This document shows, piece after piece, positions 53,201 through 62,116 of a DNA stretch of 64,000 nt; the first letter of the stretch is position 1, and every line of letters begins with the position of its first letter. Location: contig NZ_RCZE01000016.1 of assembly GCF_006438915.1 (NCBI RefSeq), forward strand, positions 62,001 through 126,000, in the 5' to 3' direction. Source of the DNA: Pseudomonas arsenicoxydans. Lineage in GTDB: Bacteria; Pseudomonadota; Gammaproteobacteria; Pseudomonadales; Pseudomonadaceae. A program made the translations under genes and the position numbers. The notes under the pieces were generated by a model, which had not been told where the DNA came from, did no database searches, and saw only the letters and a program-made list of their open reading frames with translations.

Positions 53201-56200
53201 GCGGCCAGACTGATCTGCGCATCGGTGCGCCGGTGGCCAACCGGATCCGCCCGGAAAGCGAAGGGCTGATCGGTGCGTTCCTCAACACCCAAGTGCTGCG
53301 TTGCCAACTCGACGGGCAGATGTCCGTCGGTGAGTTGTTCGAGCAGGTGCGCCACACCGTGATCGAAGGCCAGTCCCATCAGGACCTGCCGTTCGACCAC
53401 TTGGTCGAAGCGTTGCAGCCACCGCGCAGTGCCGCGTACAACCCGTTGTTCCAAGTGATGTGCAACGTGCAACGCTGGGAATTCCAGCAGAGCCGCACCC
53501 TGGCCGGCATGACCGTCGAGTACCTGGCCAACGATGCGCGGGCGACCAAGTTCGACCTCAACCTGGAAGTCACCGACCTCGATCATCGTCTCGGTTGCTG
53601 CCTGACCTACAGCACTGATCTGTTCGATGAACCGCGCATTGCGCGCATGGCCGGGCACTGGCGCAATCTGCTGGAAGCGTTGCTGGCCGACCCGCGACAG
53701 CGCCTCAGTGAATTGCCGTTGCTCGACACCCGCGAACAGCAAGCATTGCTCGATAGCCTTGGCGTCGAACCGGGCGAGCATCGCCTCGACCAGTGCATTC
53801 ATCACCTGTTCAGCGAGCAGGCGCTGGCGCGCAAGGATGCGCCGGCCCTGACCTTTGCCGGGCAGACCCTGAGTTACGCCGAACTCGACAGCCGCGCCAA
53901 TCAACTGGCCTGGATGCTTCGCGAGCGTGGCGTTGGCCCGCAGGTGCGCGTTGGCCTGGCGCTTGAGCGATCGCTGGAGATGGTCATCGGCCTGCTGGCG
54001 ATCCTCAAGGCCGGCGGTGCCTATGTGCCGCTGGACCCGGAATACCCGCTGGACCGTTTGCATTACATGATCGAAGACAGCGGCATCGGTGTATTGCTCA
54101 GTGATGCGGCAATGCTCGAAGCCCTCGGTGAGTTGCCGGCAACGGTCGCGCGCTGGTGCCTGGAAGAGGACACGGCCGGATTGGTCAATTACCCGACCAC
54201 CGAGCTGCCGTTCACCAGCCTGCCGCAACATCAGGCCTACCTGATTTACACCTCCGGCTCCACCGGCAAACCGAAAGGGGTGGTGGTGTCTCACGGTGAA
54301 ATCGCCATGCATTGCCAAGCGGTGATCGAACGCTTCGGCATGCGCCCGGACGATTGCGAACTGCACTTCTATTCGATCAACTTCGACGCCGCGACCGAGC
54401 GTTTGCTGGTGCCGTTGCTGAGCGGTGCGCAGGTGGTGTTGCGTGCGCAAGGGCAGTGGAATGCGCAAGAAATCTGCGAGCTGATTCGTCAACATCACAT
54501 CAACATCCTCGGCTTCACCCCGAGCTACGGCAGCCAGTTGGCGCAATGGCTGGCGACCCAGGATGAAACCCTGCCGGTGCGCATGTGCATCACCGGTGGC
54601 GAGGCCCTGACCGGCGAACACCTGGCGCGGATTCGCGCGGCCTTCAAGCCAAACCTGTTTTTCAATGCTTACGGCCCGACCGAAACCGTGGTCATGCCGC
54701 TGGCCAGTCTCGCACCTGAACAGTTGGAAGAGGGTCTTGGCAGTGTGCCGATTGGCAGCGTGATCGGCGCGCGGGTGGCTTACATTCTCGACGCCGATCT
54801 GGCGCTCGTGCCACAAGGTGCGACCGGCGAGTTGTACGTCGGCGGCGCGGGTCTGGCGCAGGGTTATCATCAGCGTCCGGGCATGACCGCCGAACGCTTT
54901 GTCGCCGATCCGTTCGCCAACAATGGCGGACGCCTGTACCGCACCGGCGACCTGGTTCGTCAGCGTGCCGACGGGTTGGTGGAGTACCTCGGACGCATCG
55001 ACCATCAAGTGAAGATTCGCGGTTTCCGCATCGAGTTGGGCGAGATCGAAACGCGTCTGCTGGAACACGCGTCGATCCGTGAAGCCGTGGTGCTGGCCCT
55101 CGACGCACCGAGCGGCAAGCAACTGGTGGGTTATCTGGTCACCGAGGTCGCCGAGCAGGACGAAGCGCTACACGCCGCACTGCGCGAATCCCTCAAGTCG
55201 CACCTCAAATCCCAGTTGCCGGATTACATGGTGCCCACGCACCTGATCCTGCTGGCCAGCATGCCGCTGACCGCCAACGGCAAACTCGACCGCCGTGCAT
55301 TGCCGGCACCGGACCCGGAGCTGAATCGTCAGCAGTACGTTGCGCCAAGCAGTGCACTTGAACTGACCCTGGCGGCGATCTGGTGCGAAGTGCTGAACGT
55401 CGCGCAGGTCGGCCTCAATGACAATTTCTTCGAACTCGGCGGCGATTCGATTCTGTCGATTCAGGTGGTCAGCCGGGCGCGGCAGCAGGGCATCCATTTC
55501 AGCCCGCGTGACCTGTTCCAGCACCAGACTGTGCAGACGCTGGCCGCAGTGGCGACCCTTACCGAACAGGTCATCGCCGAGCAGGGCCTGCTCACCGGTG
55601 AATCGCGTCTGACGCCGATTCAGCACTGGTTCTTCGATACCGACATCCCCGAGCGCCAACACTGGAACCAGGCCTTGCTGCTGGAACCGACCGTGGCGTT
55701 GGAGCCTCATCGTCTTGAGCAAGCGCTGCTGGCGGTGATCGAACAGCACGACGCCTTGCGCCTGCGCTTCACCCAAACCGATGCGCAATGGCGCGCCGAG
55801 CACCAACCGGTGTCTGATGTCCCCGTGGTGTCGCAAGTCCATGTTTCGTCGATGGACCAATGCACGGCGCTGTTCGTCGATGCCCAGCGCAGCCTTGATC
55901 TCGAAGCAGGGCCGCTGCTGCGTGCGCTGCTGGTCGATGGACCTGAGGAGCAACAACGGCTGTTCATCGCCATTCACCACCTGGTGGTCGACGGCGTTTC
56001 GTGGCGCGTGCTGCTGGATGATCTGCAAACGGTTTACCGTCAACTGGACGCGCAGCAATCGGTCAATCTGCCAGCGAAAACCAGTGCATTCAAAGAATGG
56101 GCGGCCCGTTTGCAGGCCTATGCCGGCAGCGAATCCCTGCGCGAAGAACTGAGCTGGTGGCAGGCGCAACTGGCCGGCCCAAGCGTTGAGTTGCCCTGCG

Positions 56201-59200
56201 AGCGTCCGCAGGGCGAACGGCAGAATCGTCATGCCGACACCGTCAGCGTACGCCTCGATGCCGAACGCACTCGGCAATTGCTGCAACAGGCCCCGAGCGC
56301 TTACCGCACGCAGGTTAACGATTTGCTTTTGACGGCACTGGCCCGCGTGCTGTGCCGCTGGAGCGGCCACCAATCGACACTGATTCAACTGGAAGGCCAC
56401 GGCCGCGAAACCCTGTTCGACGAAATCGACCTGACCCGCACCGTCGGCTGGTTCACCAGCGCCTATCCGCTGCGCCTGACGCCGATGAGCGCGCAGGGCG
56501 ACTCGATCAAGGCGATCAAGGAGCAACTGCGTGCCGTGCCGCACAAAGGTTTGGGGCATGGCGTGTTGCGTTATCTGGCCGATGACTTTTGTCGCCAATC
56601 CATGGCCGCACTGCCGGTCGCGCCGATCACCTTCAACTACCTCGGTCAGTTCGACCAGAGCTTTGGCGCCGATGCCCTGTTCCGTCCGCTGGATGAAGCG
56701 GTCGGCGCGGCCCACGATCCGCACGCGCCGCTGCCCAATGAGCTGAGCGTCGACAGTCAGGTCTACGGTGGTGAACTGGTGCTGCGCTGGACCTTCAGTG
56801 CAGAACGCCATGATCCGCAAACGATCTCCGACCTGGCTGACGCTTACGTACGTGAACTGCACAGCCTGATCGAACATTGCCTGCAAGACGACGCGGGTGG
56901 CCTGACCCCGTCGGACTTCCCGCTGGCGAAACTGACCCAGACGCAACTCGATGCGCTGCCGGTTCCGGCCGCCGTGATCGAAGACGTTTACCCGCTGACC
57001 CCGATGCAGGAAGGCATGCTGTTGCACACCTTGCTGGAGCCGGGCACCGGGCTCTATTACATGCAGGACCGCTACCGCATCAACAGCGAGCTCGATCCGC
57101 AGCGTTTCGCCCAGGCCTGGCAAGCGGTGATTGCCCGTCACGAAGCCTTGCGTGCGTCATTCTGCTGGAACGTCGGCGAAGACATGCTGCAGGTTATCCA
57201 CAAACCGGGCAGCACGCCGATCGAGTACCTCGACTGGAGCGCGATGGCTGAAACCGAGCAAGAACCGACGTTGCAGGCCTTGCTGAAAAGCGAGCGTGAG
57301 GCCGGCTTCGATCTGCTCAATCAGGCCCCGTTTCACCTGCGTTTGATCAAGGTCGGCGCGGCGCGTTACTGGTTCATGATGAGCAACCACCACATCCTGA
57401 TCGATGCCTGGTGCCGTTCGCTATTGATGAACGATTTCTTCGACATCTACACCGCCCTCGGCGAAGGACGCGAAGCGCAATTGGCCGTCGCACCGCGTTA
57501 CCGCGACTACATCGGCTGGCTGCAACGCCAGAGCCTGGCCGAAGCGCGGCAGTGGTGGAAAACCAACCTGCAAGGCTTCGAACGGACCACGCCGATTCCG
57601 AGCGATCGACCGTTCCTGCGTGAGCACGCCGGCGACAGCGGCGGCATGATCGTCGGCGACCGCTACACCCGGCTCGATGCCCATGACGGTGCGCAATTGC
57701 GTGAATTGGCGCAGGCGCATCAGTTGACCATCAACACCTTCGCCCAAGCGGCGTGGGCGCTGGTGCTGCGGCGCTTGAGCGGTGATCGTGACGTGCTGTT
57801 CGGCGTCACCGTGGCCGGGCGCCCGGTGGACATGCCGCAGATGCAACGCACCGTGGGGCTGTTCATCAACAGCATTGCGTTGCGGGTGAAAATGCCCGAA
57901 GACGATCAGCGTTGCAGCGTGCGCCAATGGCTCAGCGGTTTGCTTGACAGCAACATGCAGCTGCGTGAGTACGAATACCTGCCATTGGTGAGCATTCAGG
58001 AAAATAGTGAACTGCCCAAAGGTCAGCCGCTGTTCGACAGCCTGTTCGTGTTCGAGAACGCCCCGGTGGAAATGTCGGTACTGGACCGTGCGCAAAGCCT
58101 CAACGCGACCTCGGATTCGGGCCGCACCCACACCAACTTCCCGCTGACGGCGGTGTGTTATCCGGGCGATGACCTGGGCTTGCACCTGTCTTACGACCAG
58201 CGTTATTTCGACGAGTCGACCATCGAGCGCATGCTTGGTGAGTTCAAGCGTTTGCTGCTGGCGCTGGTCGAAGGGTTCCATGGCGACATGGCCGACTTGC
58301 CGTTGCTGGGGACCGAGGAGCAGGACCTCCTGGTCCACGGCTGCAACCAGAGCGAACATGACTACCCGCTGGAACAGAGCTATGTCGCGTTGTTCGAAAC
58401 GCAAGTCGCTCGGCATCCGCAACGGATCGCCGCGAGCTGCCTCGATCAGCAACACAGCTACGTCGAGCTGAACCAGCGCAGCAACCGCCTCGGCCACGCC
58501 CTGATCGCGGCCGGTGTCGGGCTGGATCAACCGGTGGCGTTGCTGGCCGAACGTGACCTCGATTTGCTCGGCATGATCATCGGCAGCTTCAAGGCCGGTG
58601 CCGGTTACCTGCCGCTGGATCCGGGTTTGCCGAGTCAACGTTTGAGCCGGATCATCGATCTGAGCCGTACGCCGTTGCTGGTGTGCACTCAGGCCTGCCG
58701 CGAACAGGCACTGGCGTTGCTGGACGAGTCCGGTTGCGCCCGGCGGTCCAAGTTGTTGGTCTGGGAGGAGGTGCAGGCGAGCGCTGTTTCGGTGGCCAAT
58801 CCGGGCCGCTACAGCGGGCCGGATAACCTCGCCTACGTGATCTACACCTCGGGTTCCACTGGTCTGCCCAAAGGCGTGATGGTCGAGCAGCGCGGCATGC
58901 TCAATAACCAGTTGAGCAAGGTGCCGTACCTGAACTTGAGCGATGCGGATGTGATCGCCCAGACCGCTTCGCAAAGCTTCGACATTTCAGTCTGGCAGTT
59001 CCTTGCAGCGCCCTTGTTCGGTGCGCGGGTGGACATCGTGCCGAACACCATCGCCCATGATCCGCAAGGGCTGTTGGCGCATGTTTCGGCGCAAGGCATT
59101 ACCGTGCTGGAAAGCGTGCCTTCGCTGATCCAGGGCATGCTCGCCCACGAACGCATGAGCCTCGATGGTCTGCGCTGGATGCTGCCAACCGGTGAAGCGA

Positions 59201-60222
59201 TGCCGCCGGAACTGGCGCACCAATGGCTGTTGCGCTACCCGCAGATCGGTTTGGTGAACGCTTATGGCCCGGCGGAATGCTCGGACGACGTGGCGTTCTT
59301 CCGCGTCGACCTGGCCTCGACGCGCGGCAGCTATTTGCCGATTGGTACGCCGACCGACAACAACCGTTTGTACCTGCTCGATGGCGCGCTGGAACTGGTG
59401 CCACTGGGCGCGGTGGGTGAGTTGTGCGTGGCCGGCACCGGTGTCGGTCGCGGCTATGTGAGTGATCCGTTACGCACTGCGCAGGTGTTTGTGCCGAACC
59501 CATTTGGGGCGCCGGGGGAGCGGTTGTATCGCACTGGCGACCTGGCCCGTCGACGCAGTGACGGAGTGCTGGAGTACGTCGGTCGTATCGACCATCAAGT
59601 GAAGATTCGCGGGTACCGCATTGAACTGGGGGAAATCGAAGCGCGCCTGCACGAACAGCCGGAGATCCGCGAAGCCGCGGTGGGGGTGCAGGAAGGGGTG
59701 AATGGCAAACATCTGGTCGGCTATTTGGTCGCGGCTGATTCTGCGCTCAATCCGACCGAACGCCTGGAGCGGATCAAGCAACGCCTGCGTGTCGAATTGC
59801 CGGAATACATGGTGCCGCTGCACTGGTTGTGGCTGGATCGGATGCCGCTCAACGCGAACGGCAAACTTGATCGCAAGGCGCTGCCGGCGCTGGAGATCGG
59901 CCAGTCGCAGAGTCAGGATTATCTGGCGCCGCGTAACGAGCTGGAGCAGGCGCTGGCGGACATTTGGACTGAAGTGTTGAAAGTCGAGAAGGTCGGTGTG
60001 CGTGACAACTTCTTTGAACTGGGTGGGCATTCGTTGCTGGCGACGCAGATTGCGTCGCGGGTGCAGAAAGTGCTGCAACGGGATGTGCCGCTGCGGGCAA
60101 TGTTCGAGTGCAGCACGGTGGCGGAGTTGGCTGCATACATTGATGGATTGGCGGCGAATGAGATCACCGAGGAGAAGGCTGATCGGCTGAATGACCTGAT
60201 GGCGGCGTTGGAAGGGTTCTAG
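47239..60222 (+). CDS. pvdL: Pyoverdine chromophore non-ribosomal peptide synthetase PvdL
   Basis: PvdL has 4327 residues, close to P. aeruginosa PvdL. Order: acyl-AMP ligase (1-580, TSGSTALPKG near 168), carrier S611, condensation C1 (HHIIADG from 802), adenylation A1 (1120-1600; Glu in known PvdL), carrier S1666, C2 (HHIVTEG from 1858), A2 (about 2200-2700; Tyr), carrier S2737 of the GGDS type, epimerase (2770-3220, HHLVVDG from 2913), C3 (HHILIDA from 3384), A3 (3700-4200; Dab), carrier S4265. It has no thioesterase; the product passes to the next synthetase. It makes the acylated Glu-D-Tyr-Dab precursor of the chromophore. Start MTDAFELPSS is the family start, with AGGA at six bases. Confidence 0.95.
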   Translation: MTDAFELPSSLVQALQRRAALTPDRVALRFLADTPDQAVVLSYRELDQRARTIAGALQAEADFGDRAVLLFPSGPDYVAAFFGCLYAGVIAVPAYPPESAKRHHQERLLSIISDAEPRLLLTSADLRDALQQIEGAPPLLCVDTLEAALADRWAEPNLEDSHIAFLQYTSGSTALPKGVQVSHGNLVANELLIRHGFGIDLNPDDVIVSWLPLYHDMGLIGGLLQPIFSGVPCVLMSPAYFLGRPLRWLEAISEYGGTISGGPDFAYRLCSERVSESALERLDLSGWRVAYSGSEPIRLDTLERFAEKFSPCGFTPDSFMASYGLAEATLFVAGSPRGQGIGNLRVDDQALAQNRAESGEGSAIMSCGISQPDHAVLIVDPVALTEQAENAVGEVWATGPSIALGYWRNPEASAKTFVQHNGQTWLRTGDLGFMRDGELFITGRLKDLLIVRGHNLYPQDIEQTIEREVEVVRKGRVAAFAVNIDGQEGIGIAAEISRSVQKILPPEALIKAIRQAVAEAYQEAPGVVLLLNPGALPKTSSGKLQRSACRNRLADGSLDRYALFPSALAEREANAESGSELQTLIGQIWCEQLQVKQIHADDHFFLLGGNSIVATQVVARLREALGLELNLRLLFEAPTLGAFANAVAQQQQDGGLAQGAITPLSRTEAMPQSLAQNRLWITWQLDPHSSAYTIPGALRLHGELDEDAVRASFQQLIERHESLRTRFFERDGVALQQVDAAAGFNLQLIDISDLPAAEREARAEHIREDEARTQFDLEKGPLLWVTLVRLDDEDHQLLVTMHHIIADGWSLNVLIDEFSRLYAAASQGQKAKLPALPTQYADYGSWQRQWLAQGEGERQLAYWKTRLGDEHPTLNLATDHPRSAQHTHNAARHCVKLDATLSDAIHRTAQAHESTPFMLLLAAFQSLLHRYSGQRDIRIGVPNANRPRLETQGLIGFFINTQVLRAEVDSRQPFVELLAQTRQHALGAQAHQDLPFEQLLEAFPQAREQGLFQVMFNHQQRDLSALRRLPGLLAEELPWHSREAKFDLQLHSEEDQKGRLSLSFDYASELFDASTIVLLAEHFSNLLRGICEQPDTAIGDLPLLTSSEHAQQTAWSAAPCTPASQWLPQRLNEQAKLTPQRTALMWDGGAMDFADLHSLANRLAHYLRDKGVGPDVCVAIAVDRSPQLLIGLLAIIKAGGAYVPLDPDYPAERLAYMLDDSGVELLLTQTGLLERLPATEGVSVIAMDALNLDCWPSHAPGLHLHGANLAYVIYTSGSTGQPKGVGNTHAALAERLQWMQDIYRLNDTDVLMQKAPISFDVSVWECFWPLITGARLLMAGPGEHRDPHRIAQLVQQYGVTTLHFVPPLLSLFIDEPLAAQCTSLRRVFSGGEALPAELRNLVLEQLPAVQLHNRYGPTETAINVTHWQCTTADGERSPIGRPLGNVICRVFDSDLNPVPAGVPGELCISGIGLARGYLGRPGLTAERFVVDPLGEQGARLYRTGDRARWSADGVIEYLGRLDQQVKLRGFRVEPQEIEARLLAQEGVAQAVVLVRETAVGGQLIGYYTATETSETEDAQGARLNTALASELPEYMVPAQLMRLEQMPLSPSGKLDRRALPEPQWQKREHVEPATALEQQIAGIWREVLGQTQIGLRDDFFALGGHSLLATQIISRTRQACDVELPLRALFEHSELGAFADQVQLIQVSGKTNQQPPIEKVDRSQPVPLSYSQQRMWFLWQMEPDSPAYNVGGMARLRGVLDAGRFEAALQALILRHETLRTTFPSVGGVARQQVHGQTGMRMDWKDFSALAVDQREQRVQQLADDEAHMPFDLETGPLLRACLVKTAEHEHYLVLTLHHIVTEGWAMDIFARELSALYEAFVDDRESPLAPLPVQYLDYSVWQRQWLESGERQRQLDYWTAQLGREHPLLELPADRPRPPVQSHQGELFRFDLSDDLAARVRAFNAQNGLTLFMTMTAALAVLLYRYSGQTDLRIGAPVANRIRPESEGLIGAFLNTQVLRCQLDGQMSVGELFEQVRHTVIEGQSHQDLPFDHLVEALQPPRSAAYNPLFQVMCNVQRWEFQQSRTLAGMTVEYLANDARATKFDLNLEVTDLDHRLGCCLTYSTDLFDEPRIARMAGHWRNLLEALLADPRQRLSELPLLDTREQQALLDSLGVEPGEHRLDQCIHHLFSEQALARKDAPALTFAGQTLSYAELDSRANQLAWMLRERGVGPQVRVGLALERSLEMVIGLLAILKAGGAYVPLDPEYPLDRLHYMIEDSGIGVLLSDAAMLEALGELPATVARWCLEEDTAGLVNYPTTELPFTSLPQHQAYLIYTSGSTGKPKGVVVSHGEIAMHCQAVIERFGMRPDDCELHFYSINFDAATERLLVPLLSGAQVVLRAQGQWNAQEICELIRQHHINILGFTPSYGSQLAQWLATQDETLPVRMCITGGEALTGEHLARIRAAFKPNLFFNAYGPTETVVMPLASLAPEQLEEGLGSVPIGSVIGARVAYILDADLALVPQGATGELYVGGAGLAQGYHQRPGMTAERFVADPFANNGGRLYRTGDLVRQRADGLVEYLGRIDHQVKIRGFRIELGEIETRLLEHASIREAVVLALDAPSGKQLVGYLVTEVAEQDEALHAALRESLKSHLKSQLPDYMVPTHLILLASMPLTANGKLDRRALPAPDPELNRQQYVAPSSALELTLAAIWCEVLNVAQVGLNDNFFELGGDSILSIQVVSRARQQGIHFSPRDLFQHQTVQTLAAVATLTEQVIAEQGLLTGESRLTPIQHWFFDTDIPERQHWNQALLLEPTVALEPHRLEQALLAVIEQHDALRLRFTQTDAQWRAEHQPVSDVPVVSQVHVSSMDQCTALFVDAQRSLDLEAGPLLRALLVDGPEEQQRLFIAIHHLVVDGVSWRVLLDDLQTVYRQLDAQQSVNLPAKTSAFKEWAARLQAYAGSESLREELSWWQAQLAGPSVELPCERPQGERQNRHADTVSVRLDAERTRQLLQQAPSAYRTQVNDLLLTALARVLCRWSGHQSTLIQLEGHGRETLFDEIDLTRTVGWFTSAYPLRLTPMSAQGDSIKAIKEQLRAVPHKGLGHGVLRYLADDFCRQSMAALPVAPITFNYLGQFDQSFGADALFRPLDEAVGAAHDPHAPLPNELSVDSQVYGGELVLRWTFSAERHDPQTISDLADAYVRELHSLIEHCLQDDAGGLTPSDFPLAKLTQTQLDALPVPAAVIEDVYPLTPMQEGMLLHTLLEPGTGLYYMQDRYRINSELDPQRFAQAWQAVIARHEALRASFCWNVGEDMLQVIHKPGSTPIEYLDWSAMAETEQEPTLQALLKSEREAGFDLLNQAPFHLRLIKVGAARYWFMMSNHHILIDAWCRSLLMNDFFDIYTALGEGREAQLAVAPRYRDYIGWLQRQSLAEARQWWKTNLQGFERTTPIPSDRPFLREHAGDSGGMIVGDRYTRLDAHDGAQLRELAQAHQLTINTFAQAAWALVLRRLSGDRDVLFGVTVAGRPVDMPQMQRTVGLFINSIALRVKMPEDDQRCSVRQWLSGLLDSNMQLREYEYLPLVSIQENSELPKGQPLFDSLFVFENAPVEMSVLDRAQSLNATSDSGRTHTNFPLTAVCYPGDDLGLHLSYDQRYFDESTIERMLGEFKRLLLALVEGFHGDMADLPLLGTEEQDLLVHGCNQSEHDYPLEQSYVALFETQVARHPQRIAASCLDQQHSYVELNQRSNRLGHALIAAGVGLDQPVALLAERDLDLLGMIIGSFKAGAGYLPLDPGLPSQRLSRIIDLSRTPLLVCTQACREQALALLDESGCARRSKLLVWEEVQASAVSVANPGRYSGPDNLAYVIYTSGSTGLPKGVMVEQRGMLNNQLSKVPYLNLSDADVIAQTASQSFDISVWQFLAAPLFGARVDIVPNTIAHDPQGLLAHVSAQGITVLESVPSLIQGMLAHERMSLDGLRWMLPTGEAMPPELAHQWLLRYPQIGLVNAYGPAECSDDVAFFRVDLASTRGSYLPIGTPTDNNRLYLLDGALELVPLGAVGELCVAGTGVGRGYVSDPLRTAQVFVPNPFGAPGERLYRTGDLARRRSDGVLEYVGRIDHQVKIRGYRIELGEIEARLHEQPEIREAAVGVQEGVNGKHLVGYLVAADSALNPTERLERIKQRLRVELPEYMVPLHWLWLDRMPLNANGKLDRKALPALEIGQSQSQDYLAPRNELEQALADIWTEVLKVEKVGVRDNFFELGGHSLLATQIASRVQKVLQRDVPLRAMFECSTVAELAAYIDGLAANEITEEKADRLNDLMAALEGF

Positions 60223-60246
60223 TTTTTTAGCGCCTGTCAGGGCCTC

Positions 60247-60318
60247 TTCGCGAGCAAGCCCGCTCCCACATTTGACCTGTGTTCGCAGGACAAATGTGGG
60301 AGCGGGCTTGCTCGCGAA
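60247..60318. repeat. REP hairpin after pvdL
   Basis: Arms TTCGCGAGCAAGCCCGCTCC... and the reverse complement; inside, a smaller CCTG/CAGG stem. Nearly identical to the copy at 61237-61308. It may serve as a terminator of pvdL. Confidence 0.88.
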
Positions 60319-60405
60319 GGGGCCGGTACAGACACTCCAAGTGTTGACTATGGGTCCACTGCGGCACAGTCTCCCCCGTTCCAGTTTTCACCAAGGAAAC
60401 AGTCA

Positions 60406-61230
60406 ATGCCCTTCGCAACGATTGATGGTCAACCCCTCTATTACCTGGATCAAGGCACCGGCCCGGCGGTCCTGCTGGCCGGCAGCTACCTGTGGGATCA
60501 AGCCATGTGGGCCCCACAAATTGCTGCCCTGTCACCGCACTACCGGGTCATCGCCTTGGACCTGTGGGGCCACGGCGAATCCGGGCCGCTGCCCGCAGGC
60601 ACGCAATCGCTGGACGACATTGCGCGTCAGGCCTTGGCGTTGCTCGATCATCTGGACATCGATCGCGTCACGCTGGTCGGGCTGTCTGTCGGTGGCATGT
60701 GGGGCGCGCGGCTGGCACTGTCGGCACCGCAGCGAATCAACGGTCTGGTGCTGATGGACACCTACCTCGGGGTGGAGCCGGAACCGACTCGCCAGTACTA
60801 TTTCTCGTTGTTCAAACAGATCGAAGACACCGGCGTGATCTCGACGCCGTTGCTCGACATCGTGGTGCCGATCTTCTTCCGTCCGGGCATCGATCCGCAG
60901 TCGGCGCTGTATCAGGATTTCCGCGCGAAGCTGGCTGCGCTGCCGCCGCAGCGTCTGCGTGAAAGCGTGGTGCCGATGGGGCGGATTACGTTTGCGCGGG
61001 ATGATCTGTTGCCGCGTCTGGGGGCGTTGAATCCTGACACCACGCTGGTGATGTGTGGCGATCAGGACAAGCCGCGGCCGCCGTCGGAAGCGAAGGAAAT
61101 GGCTGAGCTGATTGGGTGTCCGTCAGTGCTGGTGCCGGAGGCGGGGCATATTTCCAGTCTGGAGAATCCAGGGTTTGTCACTGAGGCGCTGCTGAAGTTT
61201 TTGGCTGAGAGAACCTGCAAGACCGTGTAA
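60406..61230 (+). CDS. Alpha/beta hydrolase
   Basis: This hydrolase has 274 residues. The nucleophile elbow is GLSVGG with S94; the acid is probably D221 (CGDQDKPRPP) and the base H248 (EAGHISSLENP). No signal peptide. Its substrate is unknown. It follows pvdL by 183 bases on the same strand but has no PvdS-type box, and it is enclosed by two REP hairpins. It resembles lactonases/esterases of the 3-oxoadipate enol-lactonase type, but the family is too broad to decide. Confidence 0.85.
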   Translation: MPFATIDGQPLYYLDQGTGPAVLLAGSYLWDQAMWAPQIAALSPHYRVIALDLWGHGESGPLPAGTQSLDDIARQALALLDHLDIDRVTLVGLSVGGMWGARLALSAPQRINGLVLMDTYLGVEPEPTRQYYFSLFKQIEDTGVISTPLLDIVVPIFFRPGIDPQSALYQDFRAKLAALPPQRLRESVVPMGRITFARDDLLPRLGALNPDTTLVMCGDQDKPRPPSEAKEMAELIGCPSVLVPEAGHISSLENPGFVTEALLKFLAERTCKTV

Positions 61231-61236
61231 TCGTTC

Positions 61237-61308
61237 TTCGCGAGCAAGCCCGCTCCCACATTTAACCTGTGTACGCAGGACAAATGTGGGAGCGGGCTTG
61301 CTCGCGAA
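61237..61308. repeat. REP hairpin between hydrolase gene and dsbG
   Basis: Same structure and loop as the copy at 60247-60318, differing in only a few positions of the loop. It lies between convergent genes. Confidence 0.88.
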
Positions 61309-61345
61309 GGCGTCGGTGAATTCACCGGAGCTCCTTCGGGAATGA

Positions 61346-62116
61346 CTACTTAGGTCCCAAAATTTTAGCCAACTTGTCCGGCGAAGGCGCACCTTGCTGC
61401 TGTTGCAGCTCACCCTTGTCATCCATATAGAAAATCGCTGGAGTCGCCTGCAACTCCAGGTCTTCCATCAATTGCATGTTCGCCGCCAGTTTCAGCTGAA
61501 TCGCCGGCGGCACGTCCTTGAGGGCCTTGAGCGAACTCTCCTTGCCAGCCTTCTCGTGTTCTTCCAGCGCTTTGCTCGGATCCTTGGCCGCCAGCAATGC
61601 CGCTGATTTGCCCGGGCTGTCTTCGCGAATGATCCCGACCATGATGTGCCGCAATTGCACCTTGCCGGCCTTCACCCACGGCCGCGCCTGTTCCCAGAAC
61701 ACGTTGCAGTAAGGGCAGTTCGGATCGCTGAACAGATAGACGACACGCGGGGCGTCTTTCTTGCCGTCACCGATCCAGTTGCTGGCTTCCATCTTGCCCC
61801 AGACTTCCTTGGACATCGGCGCGTAGACCAGTTTCTGCAACGGCGCGGTGGTCAGGTCATTGCCTTCGGCATCGTAGAGATTGCCGAGCAACACGTGCTT
61901 GCCATCCGGAGTCAGGTACAGCGCCATGCCACGGTTCTGGTATTGCGCTGCGTAACCGCGCAAGCCATCGGGGGCATCGAACTGGCCGACGATTTTTGCG
62001 CCCTTGGCTTCGATCTTCTTGATCGCGTCAGGCAGTTCTTCGGCGGCCTGCACCGACGGCAGGTGCAGCAGGGCGGCGCCGAGGGTCAGCGTCAGCAGGT
62101 GGCGGAGGCGGGGCAT
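61346..62116 (-). CDS. dsbG: Thiol:disulfide interchange protein DsbG
   Basis: This is a periplasmic DsbC/DsbG-family protein of 256 residues. Signal peptide 1-24, dimerisation part to about 110, thioredoxin fold with C134-P-Y-C137 (SDPNCPYCNVF) and cis-proline in ATPAIFY. The protein reduces sulfenic acids and keeps single cysteines. The start MPRLRHLLTL overlaps the tlpA-type gene by 25 bases. It is the last gene of a dsbD-tlpA-dsbG operon, in the same order as PA2478-PA2476 in P. aeruginosa. Confidence 0.88.
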   Translation of the reverse strand: MPRLRHLLTLTLGAALLHLPSVQAAEELPDAIKKIEAKGAKIVGQFDAPDGLRGYAAQYQNRGMALYLTPDGKHVLLGNLYDAEGNDLTTAPLQKLVYAPMSKEVWGKMEASNWIGDGKKDAPRVVYLFSDPNCPYCNVFWEQARPWVKAGKVQLRHIMVGIIREDSPGKSAALLAAKDPSKALEEHEKAGKESSLKALKDVPPAIQLKLAANMQLMEDLELQATPAIFYMDDKGELQQQQGAPSPDKLAKILGPK

